This document shows, in pieces, positions 10,501 through 21,389 of a stretch of DNA of 64,000 bases (the first letter of the stretch is position 1; each line of letters starts with the position of its first letter). The notes under the pieces are model-generated. The model was not told the origin of the DNA, made no database searches, and saw nothing but the letters and a program-made list of their open reading frames with translations. The position numbers and the translations under genes were made by a program. This stretch comes from Euptelea pleiosperma (Eukaryota > Streptophyta > Magnoliopsida > Ranunculales > Eupteleaceae), in the NCBI GenBank assembly GCA_035048495.1, contig CM068547.1:29643913-29707912 (forward strand). Reading direction: 5' to 3'.

Positions 10501-11439
10501 AACCCAAACCGATTTGGAGAAATTTCTATGGATCTTATCTATACTTTCATTCGAATTGTATCACAACAATAAAAACCTGCTAAATACTGATTCGAATCGG
10601 GTCTGATTGACCCTAGTGGTAATTCCTCACTGCGCATTTGGTACCCCATGTGCACTTTAACAATGTAATAAGAATCTAAGAGAAAATGCGCCATCGACAA
10701 TGTTCAACTTTTGTTTCCATTTTTTGTTCTGAAACATTTTCTTTTCCTTATTTCATGACATTTACCTGCAGAAATTGAAGAAGCTGTTTTTTGTTTCCAT
10801 TTCGTTGCTCAAACATTTTCTTTTCCTAAATTTTATGATATTTAATTGCAGAAAGTGAAGGAGATGGTACCTATTGAATTGGTGAACCATCGTAACAAGG
10901 ATGGCAAGACGGCTCAAGAGGTGTTCACAGAGACCCACAAGAACATGGTGGATGATGCAAAGAGACAATTAACAAACACTGCACGTACTTGTTGTGCTGC
11001 ACTGGTATCCGCTGTGACATTTGCTGCCGGCTTCTCCATTGCTACTGACCAAGAAAAGAAAAATAAGGGTGGATACGGCCATGGCATGGCTGCCTTCAAG
11101 ATCTTCTCTCACGCCTACACTATGGGGTTATCTTGTGCAGCTACGGCACTATTGCAGTTCATGGCCCTTCTCGTGTCGTCTTATAAAGAGGAGGATTTCC
11201 GACGTTCCTTGCCCACCCAGTATGTCCTCGCCCTACTTTCGTTGCTCTTGGCAATGTTGGCGATGTTGGTGGCCTTTGGCTGTAACACTTACGTTAGCCT
11301 ATACGGGGAGTTGCAGCCAGACTGGACAAAATACCTCCCTTATGCAGTTGAGATCTTTATCTTTCCGATCTCATGTCTAATAGTATTATACTGCCGAGGT
11401 ATCAAGATTGACCTCTCCAGTATTCGACGGAGTTTATAA
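7566..11439 (+). CDS. Ankyrin repeat / PGG-domain membrane protein (ACD6/ITN1-like family)
   Basis: Seven exons join in frame: 7566-8076, 8172-8321, 8406-8476, 9393-9516, 9633-9674, 9774-10258 and 10852-11439. They give 1,971 nt, or 656 aa. Every junction is GT-AG and the phases agree (1,1,0,1,1,0). N-terminal ankyrin repeats lie at about 86-205 (GDTALHMAV, GETPLLKAA, GATVLHCAL, GLTALHHIL). A second group lies at about 365-450 (GKNVLHVAVENRREAI, GNTILHLAA). The last exon is the PGG domain with four hydrophobic segments near 504-524, 549-571, 585-605 and 622-642, so a membrane protein is expected. The name-giving Pro-Gly-Gly is replaced by Ala-Thr-Asp after helix 1. Relatives act in salicylic-acid defence (ACD6) or salt tolerance (ITN1), but the exact role here is unknown. 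The same exon lengths in the decayed copies on minus support the model. It is the only copy in the cluster without frame damage. Confidence 0.9.
8477..9392 (+). other. Intron 3 of the ankyrin gene, carrying repeat insertions
   Basis: 8540-8885 is a repeat that also occurs inverted at 42560-42960 (shared 'gttagagccaaa', 'gggcccgcgggtgcaa', 'aagatatctttt'). 8930-9210 is an FB1 MITE ('ctgcaaaccaaaaatcagcc' to 'gtgccatgtggctcgtacta'). If the intron is not removed, translation runs from exon 3 into TGA at 8492-8494. That would give a soluble, ankyrin-only product of about 250 aa. Confidence 0.65.
10259..10851 (+). other. Intron 6 with a duplicated 3' splice site
   Basis: The last part of the intron plus the first codons of exon 7 are present twice in tandem: 'tttcttttcc...tgcagaaattgaagaag' ending near 10785, and 'tttcttttcc...tgcagaaagtgaaggag' ending near 10867. 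Use of the first acceptor leads within about 30 codons to a stop (TGA in 'agaaagtgaag'), so the second acceptor at 10850-10851 is needed for the full protein. Confidence 0.7.
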
Positions 11440-12139
11440 GCCCCTGAAACTTCCTTTAAGGGTATTTCGCTCTCTTTACTTATGTTGATTAAGACTCTTG
11501 AGTTATCCTTCATTATTGCTTATTTTATAATCCAAAGTAATGTAAGATACCAGGTGTTACCCATGCTAATGGTACTCCCCGACAAAACGTCCGCAAAAAA
11601 TTCTGCTCATCCATTTTCAACCCCTAAAAGAATCCGGGTTCAGTCGGCACTCATCCATCCATCATTGGGAAAAACTGTGGCAACGGCATGTTCTAAATAC
11701 AATTTAGCAAAGTTTGCCTTTGGAGTGGCCAACAAAGTCTTAAATACAGAACATTCTTGTATTGGTGTTGTCCTAATATTTTTTATTGACTTTATTTTCT
11801 TGGAAAAATATGAAACTGATGAGCGGCATCATCTTTCATGAGCTTTTGTCACCATATATAAATACCTTTCATTTCATGTAGAAGAGAAAAAAAAAACCTC
11901 ATATTTGTAAAGCTCAGATCCATCTAACATCTAGAAAATACCAATAAGATTAAGTTTTAGTTGTATGGGGCCACCAAAGGATGGGGAATATTGACGGGTC
12001 AATAGGCCCAAAAAAATGTATCACGTGGGATTTTGGGGAGGGGTCCCATAGAGGAATGCACAGTTGCATAGCACACCATCTTATCCATTCTGGACTCTAT
12101 TATATGAAGGATAACATCTCCAAAATTATAATATAAATT
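11440..12139. other. 3' flank of the ankyrin gene, no gene seen
   Basis: Probably contains the 3' UTR. A reading frame at 11482-11841 has no recognisable domain and the composition of non-coding DNA. No terminal repeats were identified. Confidence 0.4.
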
Positions 12140-14358
12140 GGGTCCCTTCGGCACTCAAATGGTATAACGGACTGGGGTGTTTCAATTTTTTCCATTATAA
12201 CGACTGTTATAACGGATAACGGCTGTTATAACGGATTGTAACGCACAAAGGGAGAAATGGGAAAATAACAGAAATAACAAAAAATAACGATGTTGAAATG
12301 AGGTGGATTGAGTGGCTGAAATCTAATTAACCGTCCACATTAGATCGATGGATTTGATCTCAACCACTCTATCTAACCGTTCACATTAGATGGATGGATA
12401 AGATAAGAGAATACAACTGAGTTGTCTTGATATATGCGTGGGTGCAGGCCCGCGGCACTTTCTGACAAAGTGTTTGTCAAATTTAGGTAGGAGTTGATCT
12501 CAGCCATCGATATGAAGCATAGTGGATCTCAGCCACTCATTATTGAAGCCATATAAGATAAGAGGGGTATAAGAAAACCATGAAATTTTCGTTAAATTAT
12601 TTTTTCTTTTCTTTTTTTAATTTTCAATTTTCAAATTTCAAATTTTAAATTTTGAATTTCAGCACCACTTTTTCCGTTAAAATCATTAAAATCTATTAAA
12701 ATACATTTTTTCCATTTTCCCCCTGGCCGTTTCAATCCGTTTTAACGGTAACACCCCTCTGGAGGCATAAAAAGTGGTGCTCCTGAGCCTGACCCTTGGG
12801 CTCTATGCCCATTTCATTCCTTATATTTAGGTAAATAGTAGGTGACCAAAATTGGGTGTGAGTGGCTGAGATCCACCGTCCATTTGGTGTGATAAGATCT
12901 TGGCCATCCTTTATGAAGCCGGATGAGAGGGGGAGACAACCGTCCTGTTTTGTTATATAGATAGGTGACCCGTGCCCACGGCACTCATTGACAAAACGTC
13001 TGTCAAAATTGTCAAGACAACTTCCCTATTTTGTTATATAGACTAGTAAATGGCCCATGCCTACGGCACTCTCGGGCAAATGAGTTTGAAATCTGACCGT
13101 CCACATTAGATTGATGGATTTGATCTCAACCATCTTTATCTTATGAAGCCGATAAGATAAGGGATAAGAAAACTGAGCTGTTTTGTTATATAGATAGTGG
13201 GTGACCCATGCCCTCAGCACTCGATCCCCGACAAAGCATTTGCCAAAATCAGGTGTGAGTGGCTGAGATCCACCATCCATTTGGGGGATAAGATCTCAGC
13301 CCTTCTTTGTTGAAATAGATAAGAGGGGGTAGATAGTAGTGGCCCGTGCCTACGGCACTCTTCGACAAACCGTTTGCCAAAATCGGGTGTGAATTGCTGA
13401 GATCTACCGTCCATTTGGGGGATAAGATCTCGGCGCCCATCCTTTATGAAGCCGAACTTACCTGTTTTGTTATATACTAGTGGGTGCCCCGTGCCATCGG
13501 CACGTCTCGATAAAGAAATTGCCAAAATCAGGTGAGTGGTGGAGATCCACCGTCCATTTGGAGGAGGATTAGATCTCGACCCTTCTTTGTTGATGCTTAT
13601 AAGAGGTATAAGAGGGAGACAACCAATGTGTTTTGTTATATAGAATAGTAAATGGCCCATGCCCACGGCACTCTCCGACAAAAGCGTTTGTAAAAATTGG
13701 GTGCCTTCGGCACTCAAACTGTATAACGGACTGGGGCATTAGCGTTTTTTCCATTATAACGGCTGTTATAATGGACTATAATGCATAGAGGGAGAAATGG
13801 GAAAATAACAGAAATAACAAAAAATAACGGTGTTGAAATTTAAATTTTGAATAAATTGAGGTCAAATGAGGTGGATTGAGTGGCTGAAATCTAACCATCC
13901 ACTTTAGATCAATAGATTTGATCTCAACCACTCTTTATCTAACCGTCCACATTAGATGGATGGATAAGACAAGAGAATACAACTGAGTTGTCTTGATATA
14001 TGCATGGGTGGCCCGTGCCCGCGGCACTTTCCGACAAAGTGTTTGTCAAAATCGGGTGGGAGTTAATCTCAGCCATCGATATGAAGCATAGTGGATCTCA
14101 ACCACTCATTATTGAAGCCATATAAGATAAGAGGGGATATAAGAAAATCATAGTCAGTTGTTATATATATTGATAATGGGTGGCCCGTGCCCTCGGTACT
14201 CCTTGTCAAAGCATTTGCCAAAATCAGGTGTGAGTGGTTGAGATCCACCATCCATTTGAGGGATAAGATCTCGACCCTTCTTTGTTGAAACAGATAAGAG
14301 GGGGTATAAGTGGGGAGACAACTTCCCTGTTTTGTTATATAGATATAGGTGAACCGTG
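12140..14358. repeat. Large ST1 array with embedded hAT-like halves
   Basis: At least ten ST1 units or part-units, with 'gtgccc(a/g)cggcact' starts near 12438, 12960, 13045, 13193, 13333, 13477, 13645, 14004, 14172 and 14340. 12150-12295 and 13705-13860 are left halves of the hAT-like element seen whole at 38240-38642 ('ggtataacggactggggtgt', 'tgttataacggattgtaac'). 12590-12770 is the same sequence inverted. The hAT-like halves thus bracket ST1 units, and the same composite recurs at 47450-48080. Small minus-strand frames here are repeat translations. Confidence 0.7.
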
Positions 14359-16007
14359 CCCACTGAAAGTAAGGTTTTTCCGTGTCGTTGGATCGGAAAC
14401 CCTTGATTTCAACAATATTTGTAATTTTTCCGAATTAGTTCACTTAATCTGCAAATAAGTAGACTTGCACAGTGGCTCGTGTCGGATATTGTCCGCACTC
14501 GGGATTAGTTAGCACAATAAGAAACAAGAATAATCAGAAAATGCTCGGAATAAATGGAAGGGTGAGAATGGTGGATGTTGATTTAAAATATGCTTGAGAT
14601 TGTTGTTAAAACTATTAGAATGAAAAAAAACATAAGAGAAACGAGAATGAAAAACACAATAAATGAAAACAACTTAAACTTGAATTTAAAACTTGTTCAT
14701 TAAACTAAAAACAAATGCTTACAATACTTGTTCAAATGTTTTACAACGGAAATAACATTAAATCAAATTAATCTAGAAAGCCATTAAAATATTACCCTAG
14801 AAAGTATGTAAAGGTAGAGAGGGAAAGAAGAGAGTGAAAGAAGGTAGGAAGGTTAGAGAGATGAATTAGAGAGAAGCTTACCATTGAAGAGGTAGATGGT
14901 GCAACTTCTATTGGATAGAACTCAATAGGATTGAGGATTGTAGCCTTTGATTGTGGCGAATGGAATGGGCAGCGAGGAGACATTGTTGTTTGACGCTTTG
15001 CACTTCGAGTTGGAGGCGTTAATGGTGAGCTCGCCGGAGAAGAAGGGTGAAGAAGAAGAGAAAGAAAGAAGAAAGAGAGGAAGAGAAGGGGGAGGGAACC
15101 AACCCAAGAAGGAGAGATCGTAGATCTCTTATAGACTTTTTTTTTTCTTTTTGCTTGTTGTAAAAATGATGACTGTTGGATCTAGAGAGATCCAACGGTT
15201 GGGAATGGGTTAGTTAGATGAGAGAGATAGTGACTAGGATAGAGAGATATGGGGGAGAGAAGAATTGGTCAAGTGAAACCAATTCTCTCTTGTTGTTGCA
15301 AATGGGCATGAGCATGGGTAATGGGCATGGGTCATGGGTATGGGTATGGGCATGGGTCATGGGTCATGGGCATAGGTCATGGGCATGGGTCATGGGCTTA
15401 GGTCATGGGCCTATGTCATGGGCCAAGATAAATAGATAAAGAGAGAAATAGGAGAGAGGTGAGAGAAAAATATAAAAATAAAAGCATTGGAGGGTCTTGA
15501 ACCCTAGTCTTCTTTATTCTCTCTCGTCTGCTCCACAATAAGTCAAAATTATCCTTTGATGTCAATTGGTGTGGCCTTTAACACCTAAGTCCTTCTCTTG
15601 GTCTCTAGTTATTCTCTCTCTTAGTCCTTGTTCCAGCTCTACGATCCTCTAGCTTTGCCCGTATATGTCTTCTATCTTTTTATCCTAGTCTGTTGGCTCT
15701 TTAAGCTTTGATAGAAGTCTTTTGTGGTTGATCGTGGGCCCGCCAGTCCTCGAGAATCGCCCAATAGGGTCTCCTACAAGTGAAAAAGCGCGTAATGAGA
15801 TTCAACTAAAACGCCTTGATACTGGACTATCCAAAATACGTATATTTCATGCAAATAGTCAATTTTTATTTAAAGAATGCATTCTACGCAATGGAAGAAA
15901 CTCTTATGTGGAAAAGTTGACAAAAAGATAAGTTTTACGTAGGAGAATGCGACATCGCTATAAGGATAATAGCTTAAAATAAGAACTTTTGAGCGAATAT
16001 CACCCAC
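14359..16007. mobile_element. Solo LTR (1,639 bp) with CCCAC target duplication
   Basis: The element spans 14364-16002. It starts TGAAAGTAAGG and ends GAATATCA, i.e. TG...CA. It is flanked on both sides by CCCAC (14359-14363 and 16003-16007), and the flanks rejoin into a normal ST1 unit (gtgCCCAC / CCCACgtcactcatcgac). No primer-binding site, polypurine tract or internal domain follows, so it is a solo LTR left by LTR-LTR recombination. It contains a minisatellite of 'catgggtatgggcatgg'-like units (15305-15425) whose translation is spurious. A copy 93-98% similar by eye lies at 18552-20158. Confidence 0.85.
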
Positions 16008-16150
16008 GTCACTCATCGACAAAGCATTTGTCAAAATTGGGTGTGAGTGGCTAAGATCTACCATCCTTTTGGTCTGATAAGATCTCGGCCATCCTATATG
16101 AAGCCGGATAAGGAGGGGAGACAACCGTCCTGTTTTGTTATATAGAATAT
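16008..16150. repeat. ST1 unit, right part interrupted by the solo LTR
   Basis: Continues the ST1 unit broken at 14363: 'gacaaagcatttgtcaaaat', 'gtgtgagtggctaagatcta', 'gataagatctcggcc', then 'ctgttttgttatatag'. 16150-16500 is AT-rich without recognisable features apart from the repeated phrase 'ttcactacatagcgatattt' (near 16396 and 16440). Confidence 0.7.
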
Positions 16151-16500
16151 ACAAACAAAAAAAAAAAAGCTGACAAATGGACTAAATGTTATAACGGCAT
16201 TATTTTAAAAAAAATGGCCATTAATTAGAAGCTGCATTATCCATTATTTTACTATTATCAATGTTATTTTGAAAACTTTCAAAATATAATAAGATGATAA
16301 TATACAATTTTAATGAAAAGTATAGACGCTTCAAAGCTAAAGCCAAAGATTAATTACATACTTAAAATTTGTAAAGCTTTGGAATATTTTGGTAATTTCA
16401 CTACATAGCGATATTTTAGTACAAGGATATTTTGGTACTTTCACTACATAGCGATATTTTTGGAATTTCACATTAGAGGGGTAAATTAATAATATCACAT

Positions 16501-16993
16501 TAGAGAATGGAAAAATTTACTCGCACCCCACAAATTGTGAAAGCACCCAAGTAAAACTTCACTAACTGCACCCGATGACCGCCAATAATATGAGCCAAGT
16601 AGCACACTTTTAGAGGATGCTGACCGAATGGATGTTTCGCCAATCTCTAGAAGGGCCTACAAACCAAAAATCAGCCTGGTTGGTGATTCTAAACCTTTTG
16701 ATCCTTGTTCCCCAATAATGGTCAATAATGCTCAAATTCTTATGGTTAAAATCAACCTACATAAGAAAATGACTCCAATCCAACACTTAGAAATCACTGA
16801 TCAGGCTGATTTTTGGTTTGTACGACCATCTAGGGATTGTACAAACATCCATACGGTCAATGTCCTCTAAATATGTGCCACATTGCTTATATTGTGGGCA
16901 GTCATCGGAGGCAGTCAATGGGTGCGGAGAGCGAAGTTTTACACTGGTTCTTTCACAATTTGACGGGTGCAAATAAGATTTCCCTTAGAGAAT
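16501..16993. mobile_element. Complete FB1 fold-back MITE with 9-bp target duplication
   Basis: The element spans 16510-16984 (475 bp). The flanking direct repeat TTAGAGAAT occurs at 16501-16509 and 16985-16993. The ends are inverted: GGAAAAATTTACTCGCACC on the left, and GGGAAATCTTATTTGCACC read from the right. The body is a long imperfect palindrome with 'gaccgaatggatgttt' opposite 'aaacatccatacggtcaatg' and two copies of the 'aatcagcctg' region. The 9-bp duplication points to Mutator-type transposition of this non-autonomous family, which is the commonest repeat in the window. Confidence 0.8.
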
Positions 16994-17019
16994 AATTTAA
17001 GTATATATTTTCTTCAGGG

Positions 17020-17283
17020 TCGGGCTCCAGTTACCGCCCTAAAATGACAGGCTCTGGTTACAGGGCACAATATGAGCCACGTGGCACACTCTTAGAGGAC
17101 TCTGACCGTATGGATGTTTGGCCAATCCCTAAGTGGACCTACAAACCAAAAATATCCTGATTAGTGATTTATAGGCGTTGGATATTTGTACCTCAAATAC
17201 TGCTCAAATTCCCACAATTGAGATTACCCTATGAAAATAAGTCCAATCCAACGCCTATAAATCACGAACCGAACAACCTACAA
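17020..17283. repeat. FB1 MITE copy (left half)
   Basis: Contains 'atatgagccacgtggcacac', 'gaccgtatggatgtttggcc' and 'ggacctacaaaccaaaaat'. It then reads into 'cacaattgagattaccctatg' and directly abuts the 3' UTR/exon fragment of the ankyrin relic. Confidence 0.65.
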
Positions 17284-17890
17284 ACACCGCTAGAAGGGGA
17301 CAAAACGAAATCTTACACCTGCAAAAGCCATCACAGTTACGCAAAGGGCTGGAAAGATGGTGAGCTCACAAACAAGGGCAGTCACATCTTTCATATTTGT
17401 CTTCTGGGCACCATATATGCTAAGATAAAATGTTACAAGCGTAAGCGACCAACATTGAGAACAATGCCAGGATAAGGGAAGTTGTAAGATCATGTCTTCT
17501 GGGCACCATATCTTGATATATTGCATCGGGTCCAGATCAAGATGCTCCACTATAAGATCACTCATGGATTTACCTTGATCAACCCAAACCAGATCCATTG
17601 ACAACCCTAACTAGAGGATCCATTGAGCCTTCCAAGTGTAAAAGACACCCTCCACTACAGTGGAGATATCTAGGAGTATACCTCCAGAAAACCTTTTGTA
17701 CAGGTGGGGGTCACCTAAAGTAAAACATGAACAATATAATTTGAAGTACACAATTTCAAAAGACATCCTTCTCCTTGAATTTCTATATATGTACGGCCGG
17801 ATTCTTCACTTAGATGGTAAGCAAGGGACCGGATTTAGCTTTCTTTCTAGGTACTTCAGATTCAGAATATGTGCTGTACGATAATGGCTT
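17284..17890 (-). pseudogene. Ankyrin-PGG relic: 3' end of last exon fused to 5' flank
   Basis: 17289-17482 matches the last ~200 nt of exon 7 of the gene at 22563-29439, giving the C terminus ...VTALVCELTIFPALC with stop TAG at 17290-17292. 17514-17890 matches the 5' flanks at 6060-6650 and 29740-30196. Everything between has been deleted. At the junction (17492-17510) a ~19-nt piece 'tgtcttctgggcaccatat' is a copy of 17399-17417, which looks like templated filler. No coding potential remains. Confidence 0.8.
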
Positions 17891-17929
17891 GCATCATCAA
17901 ACCTAATTAACATGAGTAAAACTTGTGAC

Positions 17930-18190
17930 AAATGCTTCTGTCACAACGCACAATACGAGCCACGTGGCACATTCTTAGTGGATGCTGACCGTATGGATGT
18001 TTTGACCAGTCCCTCGGTGGACCTCTAAACCAAAAATCAGCCTGATTAGTGATTTCTAAGCGATTCGATTGAAGTTATTTACATAGGTTGATTTTAATTG
18101 TAGAAATTTGAGCATTATTGAGCGTTATTTGGGTGCAAACATCTAAAGCTTGTAAATCACTAATCAAGCCGATTTTTTCATCGTAATAAT
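17930..18190. repeat. FB1 MITE copy
   Basis: Runs from 'cacaatacgagccacgtgg' through 'gaccgtatggatgttttgac' and 'aatcagcctgattagtgatt' to 'taatcaagccgatttttt'. The right terminus is missing. Confidence 0.65.
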
Positions 18191-18551
18191 AAAAAAAAAG
18201 TACGTAATTTTTATGTGAAAATACGAAAAATGATAAGGCCCGGCCCCATCCGTCTCAGACCCTCTGCAGTTTTTTGTAGATTATAGACCCTAACCTCTTG
18301 ATTAAGTATAATAGAATTAACTTCGTCATGATTAGGACATAACGGCCCCATTGATGTGCCCCTCGTTTCTCTTTGCCCTTTTTCTTTTCTTTACCCAGTC
18401 CAAGTTTTATCTCTCCATGTGCAACACAACGATCTCAAATCTAATTAAAAGAAGGAGAACAATATCTGAAGGACACAAAAGGGGCTTTAGCTTTTCGATC
18501 TTGAAGACATAAGGAAAATCATATCAACGAGGGATTTTTGGCTTGTCCCAA
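18191..18551. other. Gene-free stretch with ankyrin 5'-flank similarity
   Basis: 18430-18551 resembles 7095-7260, the 5' region of the intact ankyrin gene ('aaggagaacaat', 'ggggctttagctttt', 'ggcttgtccca'). It may be another remnant of a paralog promoter, interrupted at 18551 by the LTR. Confidence 0.4.
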
Positions 18552-20158
18552 TGAAATTAGATTTTTCCGAGTCGTTGGTTACGAAAACCCTTGATTTCAA
18601 CAATATTTGTAATTTCTCCGAATTGGTTCACTTAATCTACAAATAAGCAAACTTGCACAGTGGCTCGTGTCGGATATCGTCTGCACTCGGGATTAGTTAG
18701 CATAATAAGAAACAAGAATAATCAGAAAATACTCAGAATAAATGGAAGGGTGAGAATGGTGGAGCTTGATTTAAAATATGCTTGAGATTATTGTTAAAAC
18801 TATTAGAATGAAAAAAAAAACATAAGAGAAACGAGAATAAAAAACACAATAAATGAAAACAACTTAAACTTGAATTTAAAACTTGTTCATTAAACTAAAA
18901 ACAAATACTTACAATGCTTGTCCAAATGCTTTACAACGAAATAACATTAAACCAGATTAATCTAGAAAGCATGTAAAGGTAGAGAGGGAAAGAAGAGAGA
19001 GAAAGAAGGTAGGAAGGTTAGAGAGATGAATTAGAGAGAAGCTTACCATTGAAGAGGTAGATGGTGCAACTTCGATTGGATAGACCTCAATAGGATTGAT
19101 GATTGTAGCATTTGATTGTGGCGAATGGAATGGGCAGTAAGGAGACGTTGCTGTTTGACGCTTTGCACCTCGAGGTAGAGGCGTTAATGGTGAGCTAGCC
19201 AGAGTTGCTCGCTGGAGAAGAAGGGTGAAGAAGAAGAGAAAGAAAGAAGAAAAGAGGAAGAGAAGGGGGAGGGAATCCACCCAAGAAGGAGTGATCGTAA
19301 ATCTCTTATAGACTTTTTTTTTTCCTTTTTGCTTGTTGTAAAAATGATGACCATTGGATCTAGAGAGATCCAACGGTTGGGAATGGGTTAGTTAGATGAG
19401 AGAGAGAGTGACTAGATAGAGAGATATGTGGGAGAGAAGAATCGATCAAGTGAGACCAATTCTCTCTTCTTGTTGCAAATGGGTATGGGTCATGGGCATC
19501 GGCATGGGCATCAGTCATAGGTATGGGTACGGGCATGGGTTATGGGTCATGGGCCTCGATCATTGGCCTAGGTCATGGGCCAAGATAGATAGAGAGAGAA
19601 ATAGGAGAGATGTGAGAGAAAAATACAAAAATAAAAGCATTGGAGGGTCTTGAACCCTGACCTTCTTTATTCTCTCTCGTCCGCTCCACCAATTAGTCAA
19701 ACTTATCATTTGATGTCAATTGGTGTGGCCTTTAACACTTAAGTCTTACTCTTGGTCTCCAGATATTATTCTCTCTCTTAGTCCTTGTTCCGACTCTACA
19801 ATCTTCTAACTTTGCCCGTACATGTCTTCTATCTTTTTATCCTAGCTTGTTGGCTCTTTAAGCTTTGATAGAAGTCTTTTGTGGTTGATCGTTGGCCAGC
19901 CAGTCCTCGAAAATCGCCCGATAGGTCTCCTGCAAGTGAAAAAGCGCGTAATGAGATTCAACTAAAATAGCTTGATACTGGACTATCCAAAATGCGTATA
20001 TTTTATACAAATAGTCGATTTTCATCTAAAGAATGCGTTTTACGCAATGGAAGAAACTTTTACGTGGAAAAGTCGATAAAAAGACAAGTTTTACGTAGAA
20101 GAATACGACAACACTATAAGGATAATGGCTTAAAATAAGCACTTTTGAGCGAATATCA
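18552..20158. mobile_element. Second copy of the LTR (1,607 bp)
   Basis: Starts TGAAATTAGATTTTTCC and ends GAATATCA. It is collinear with 14364-16002 across its length, with one ~30-bp deletion near the region equivalent to 14780-14810. The flanking pentamers are CCCAA and CCCGG, so the target duplication is not perfect. It may be a solo LTR with a mutated duplication or a product of unequal exchange. No internal retrotransposon domain lies on either side. Confidence 0.75.
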
Positions 20159-20534
20159 CCCGGCCACTTACTTTATTGATGCAATTTGCATCTAACCCAT
20201 TGTTTTTAAAATATTTGCGTCTCACCCAAGGGTAAATAAAAATGTGCCACGTGGCCCTTTTTTAAAGCTTTTGTCTCTCTCCATGTTCAACACAAATCTC
20301 AAATTTGTAAAGACTTTATCAACCTTATAAGCTATCCAAGTTTTACAAAAGTTTCAAAGTAAAACTTGGTTTACCCATCTCGAAAGTTTTCTACCACCTT
20401 GATAATGTTGGCATACCCCCATCGAAAGGTAGTCTTCCACCGAATGAGCGATCCAGATTGATGTGCACCGGCACATGTCCCATATCAAGTGTATAGGTAG
20501 GCCCCAAAAGCATTGCTGTGGCTGGAACCTACAA

Positions 20535-21150
20535 ATGTTTCAATGTATATATCTATATAACAAAACAGCTCAGTTGTCTTCCCCTCTTATATAGGATTCA
20601 TATATCGATGCCCATATCTTATCCCCTAACTGGACGCTGGATCTCAGCTACTCGCACCCGATTTTGGCAAATGCTTTGTCGGGGAGTGCCGTGGGCACGG
20701 GCCACCCACTAGTCTATATAACAAAACACAGAGGTTATCTCCCCCTCTTATAGGCTTCATATATATATGCAAGGGCCCATATCAACCCTTACATAAAATA
20801 AAATTTAGACGGTTGGATTAATTTAACAGGAAAATTGTCTCACTACGTATACTCCTCTTATTGGCTTCACAAAGGATGCTGAGATCTTATCCCCCAAATA
20901 GACTATGGATCTCAACCACTCACACCCGATCTTAGGAAATGCTTTGTAGGGGAGTGCCGAGGGCACTGGCCACCTACTATACATCTATATAACAAAACAG
21001 AGAAGTCACTTATCCCCCCTCTTATCGGCTTCACAAAGGATGGCCGAGATATTATCACCCCAAATGGATGGTGGATCTAAGTCACTCACACCCGATTTTA
21101 GCAAATGCTTTGTCGGAGAGTGACGTGGGCATGGGCCACCTACTAGTAAT
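20535..21150. repeat. ST1 array in inverted orientation
   Basis: Three to four ST1 units read on the opposite strand: 'ctatataacaaaaca', 'ggcaaatgctttgtcgggga', 'gtgccgtgggcacgggccac', 'cccactagtctatataac'. Unit boundaries lie near 20553, 20715 and 20983. 20159-20534 before it shows no recognisable feature. Confidence 0.7.
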
Positions 21151-21389
21151 GTACAATTTGTGGTTGCGTATGCTGTATTCCCATGAGTACAGGTGTAAGA
21201 GTCCGACACAATTGGGAATGAACACACCATTAGATGCAAATTGCCTAGAAGAAGAAATAAGTTAACACCGAGAATAGAAGATAAACATGATTCACCCGAT
21301 CGGATCAGGGACGTCTCGGTGCAAGTTGAGGCCTAAGGCAGCTCTCCATATAGTAGAAAATCTTATTTAACAACTATTCATGATAATCA

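Noticed and set aside
11482..11841. 119-codon plus frame after the ankyrin gene
   Set aside because: No recognisable domain. It follows the stop of the ankyrin gene and looks like 3' UTR/intergenic sequence.
12438..14340. ST1 as a Helitron
   Set aside because: The phrases resemble sequences seen in Helitron-borne minisatellites, but I found no TC start or hairpin-CTRR end, so no call was made.
15218..15439. Frame with Gly/Trp/His-rich repeats
   Set aside because: It translates a 'catgggtatggg' minisatellite within the LTR.
15490..15560. tRNA- or SINE-like segment (B-box-like 'ggttcaagaccc' on minus)
   Set aside because: No cloverleaf or A box could be drawn, and it occurs at the same place in both LTR copies, so it is part of the LTR.
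14364..20158. One full LTR retrotransposon with LTRs at 14364-16002 and 18552-20158
   Set aside because: The first LTR has its own CCCAC duplication, and the 2.5 kb between holds an ST1 unit, an FB1 MITE and an ankyrin relic, with no retroelement proteins or primer-binding site.
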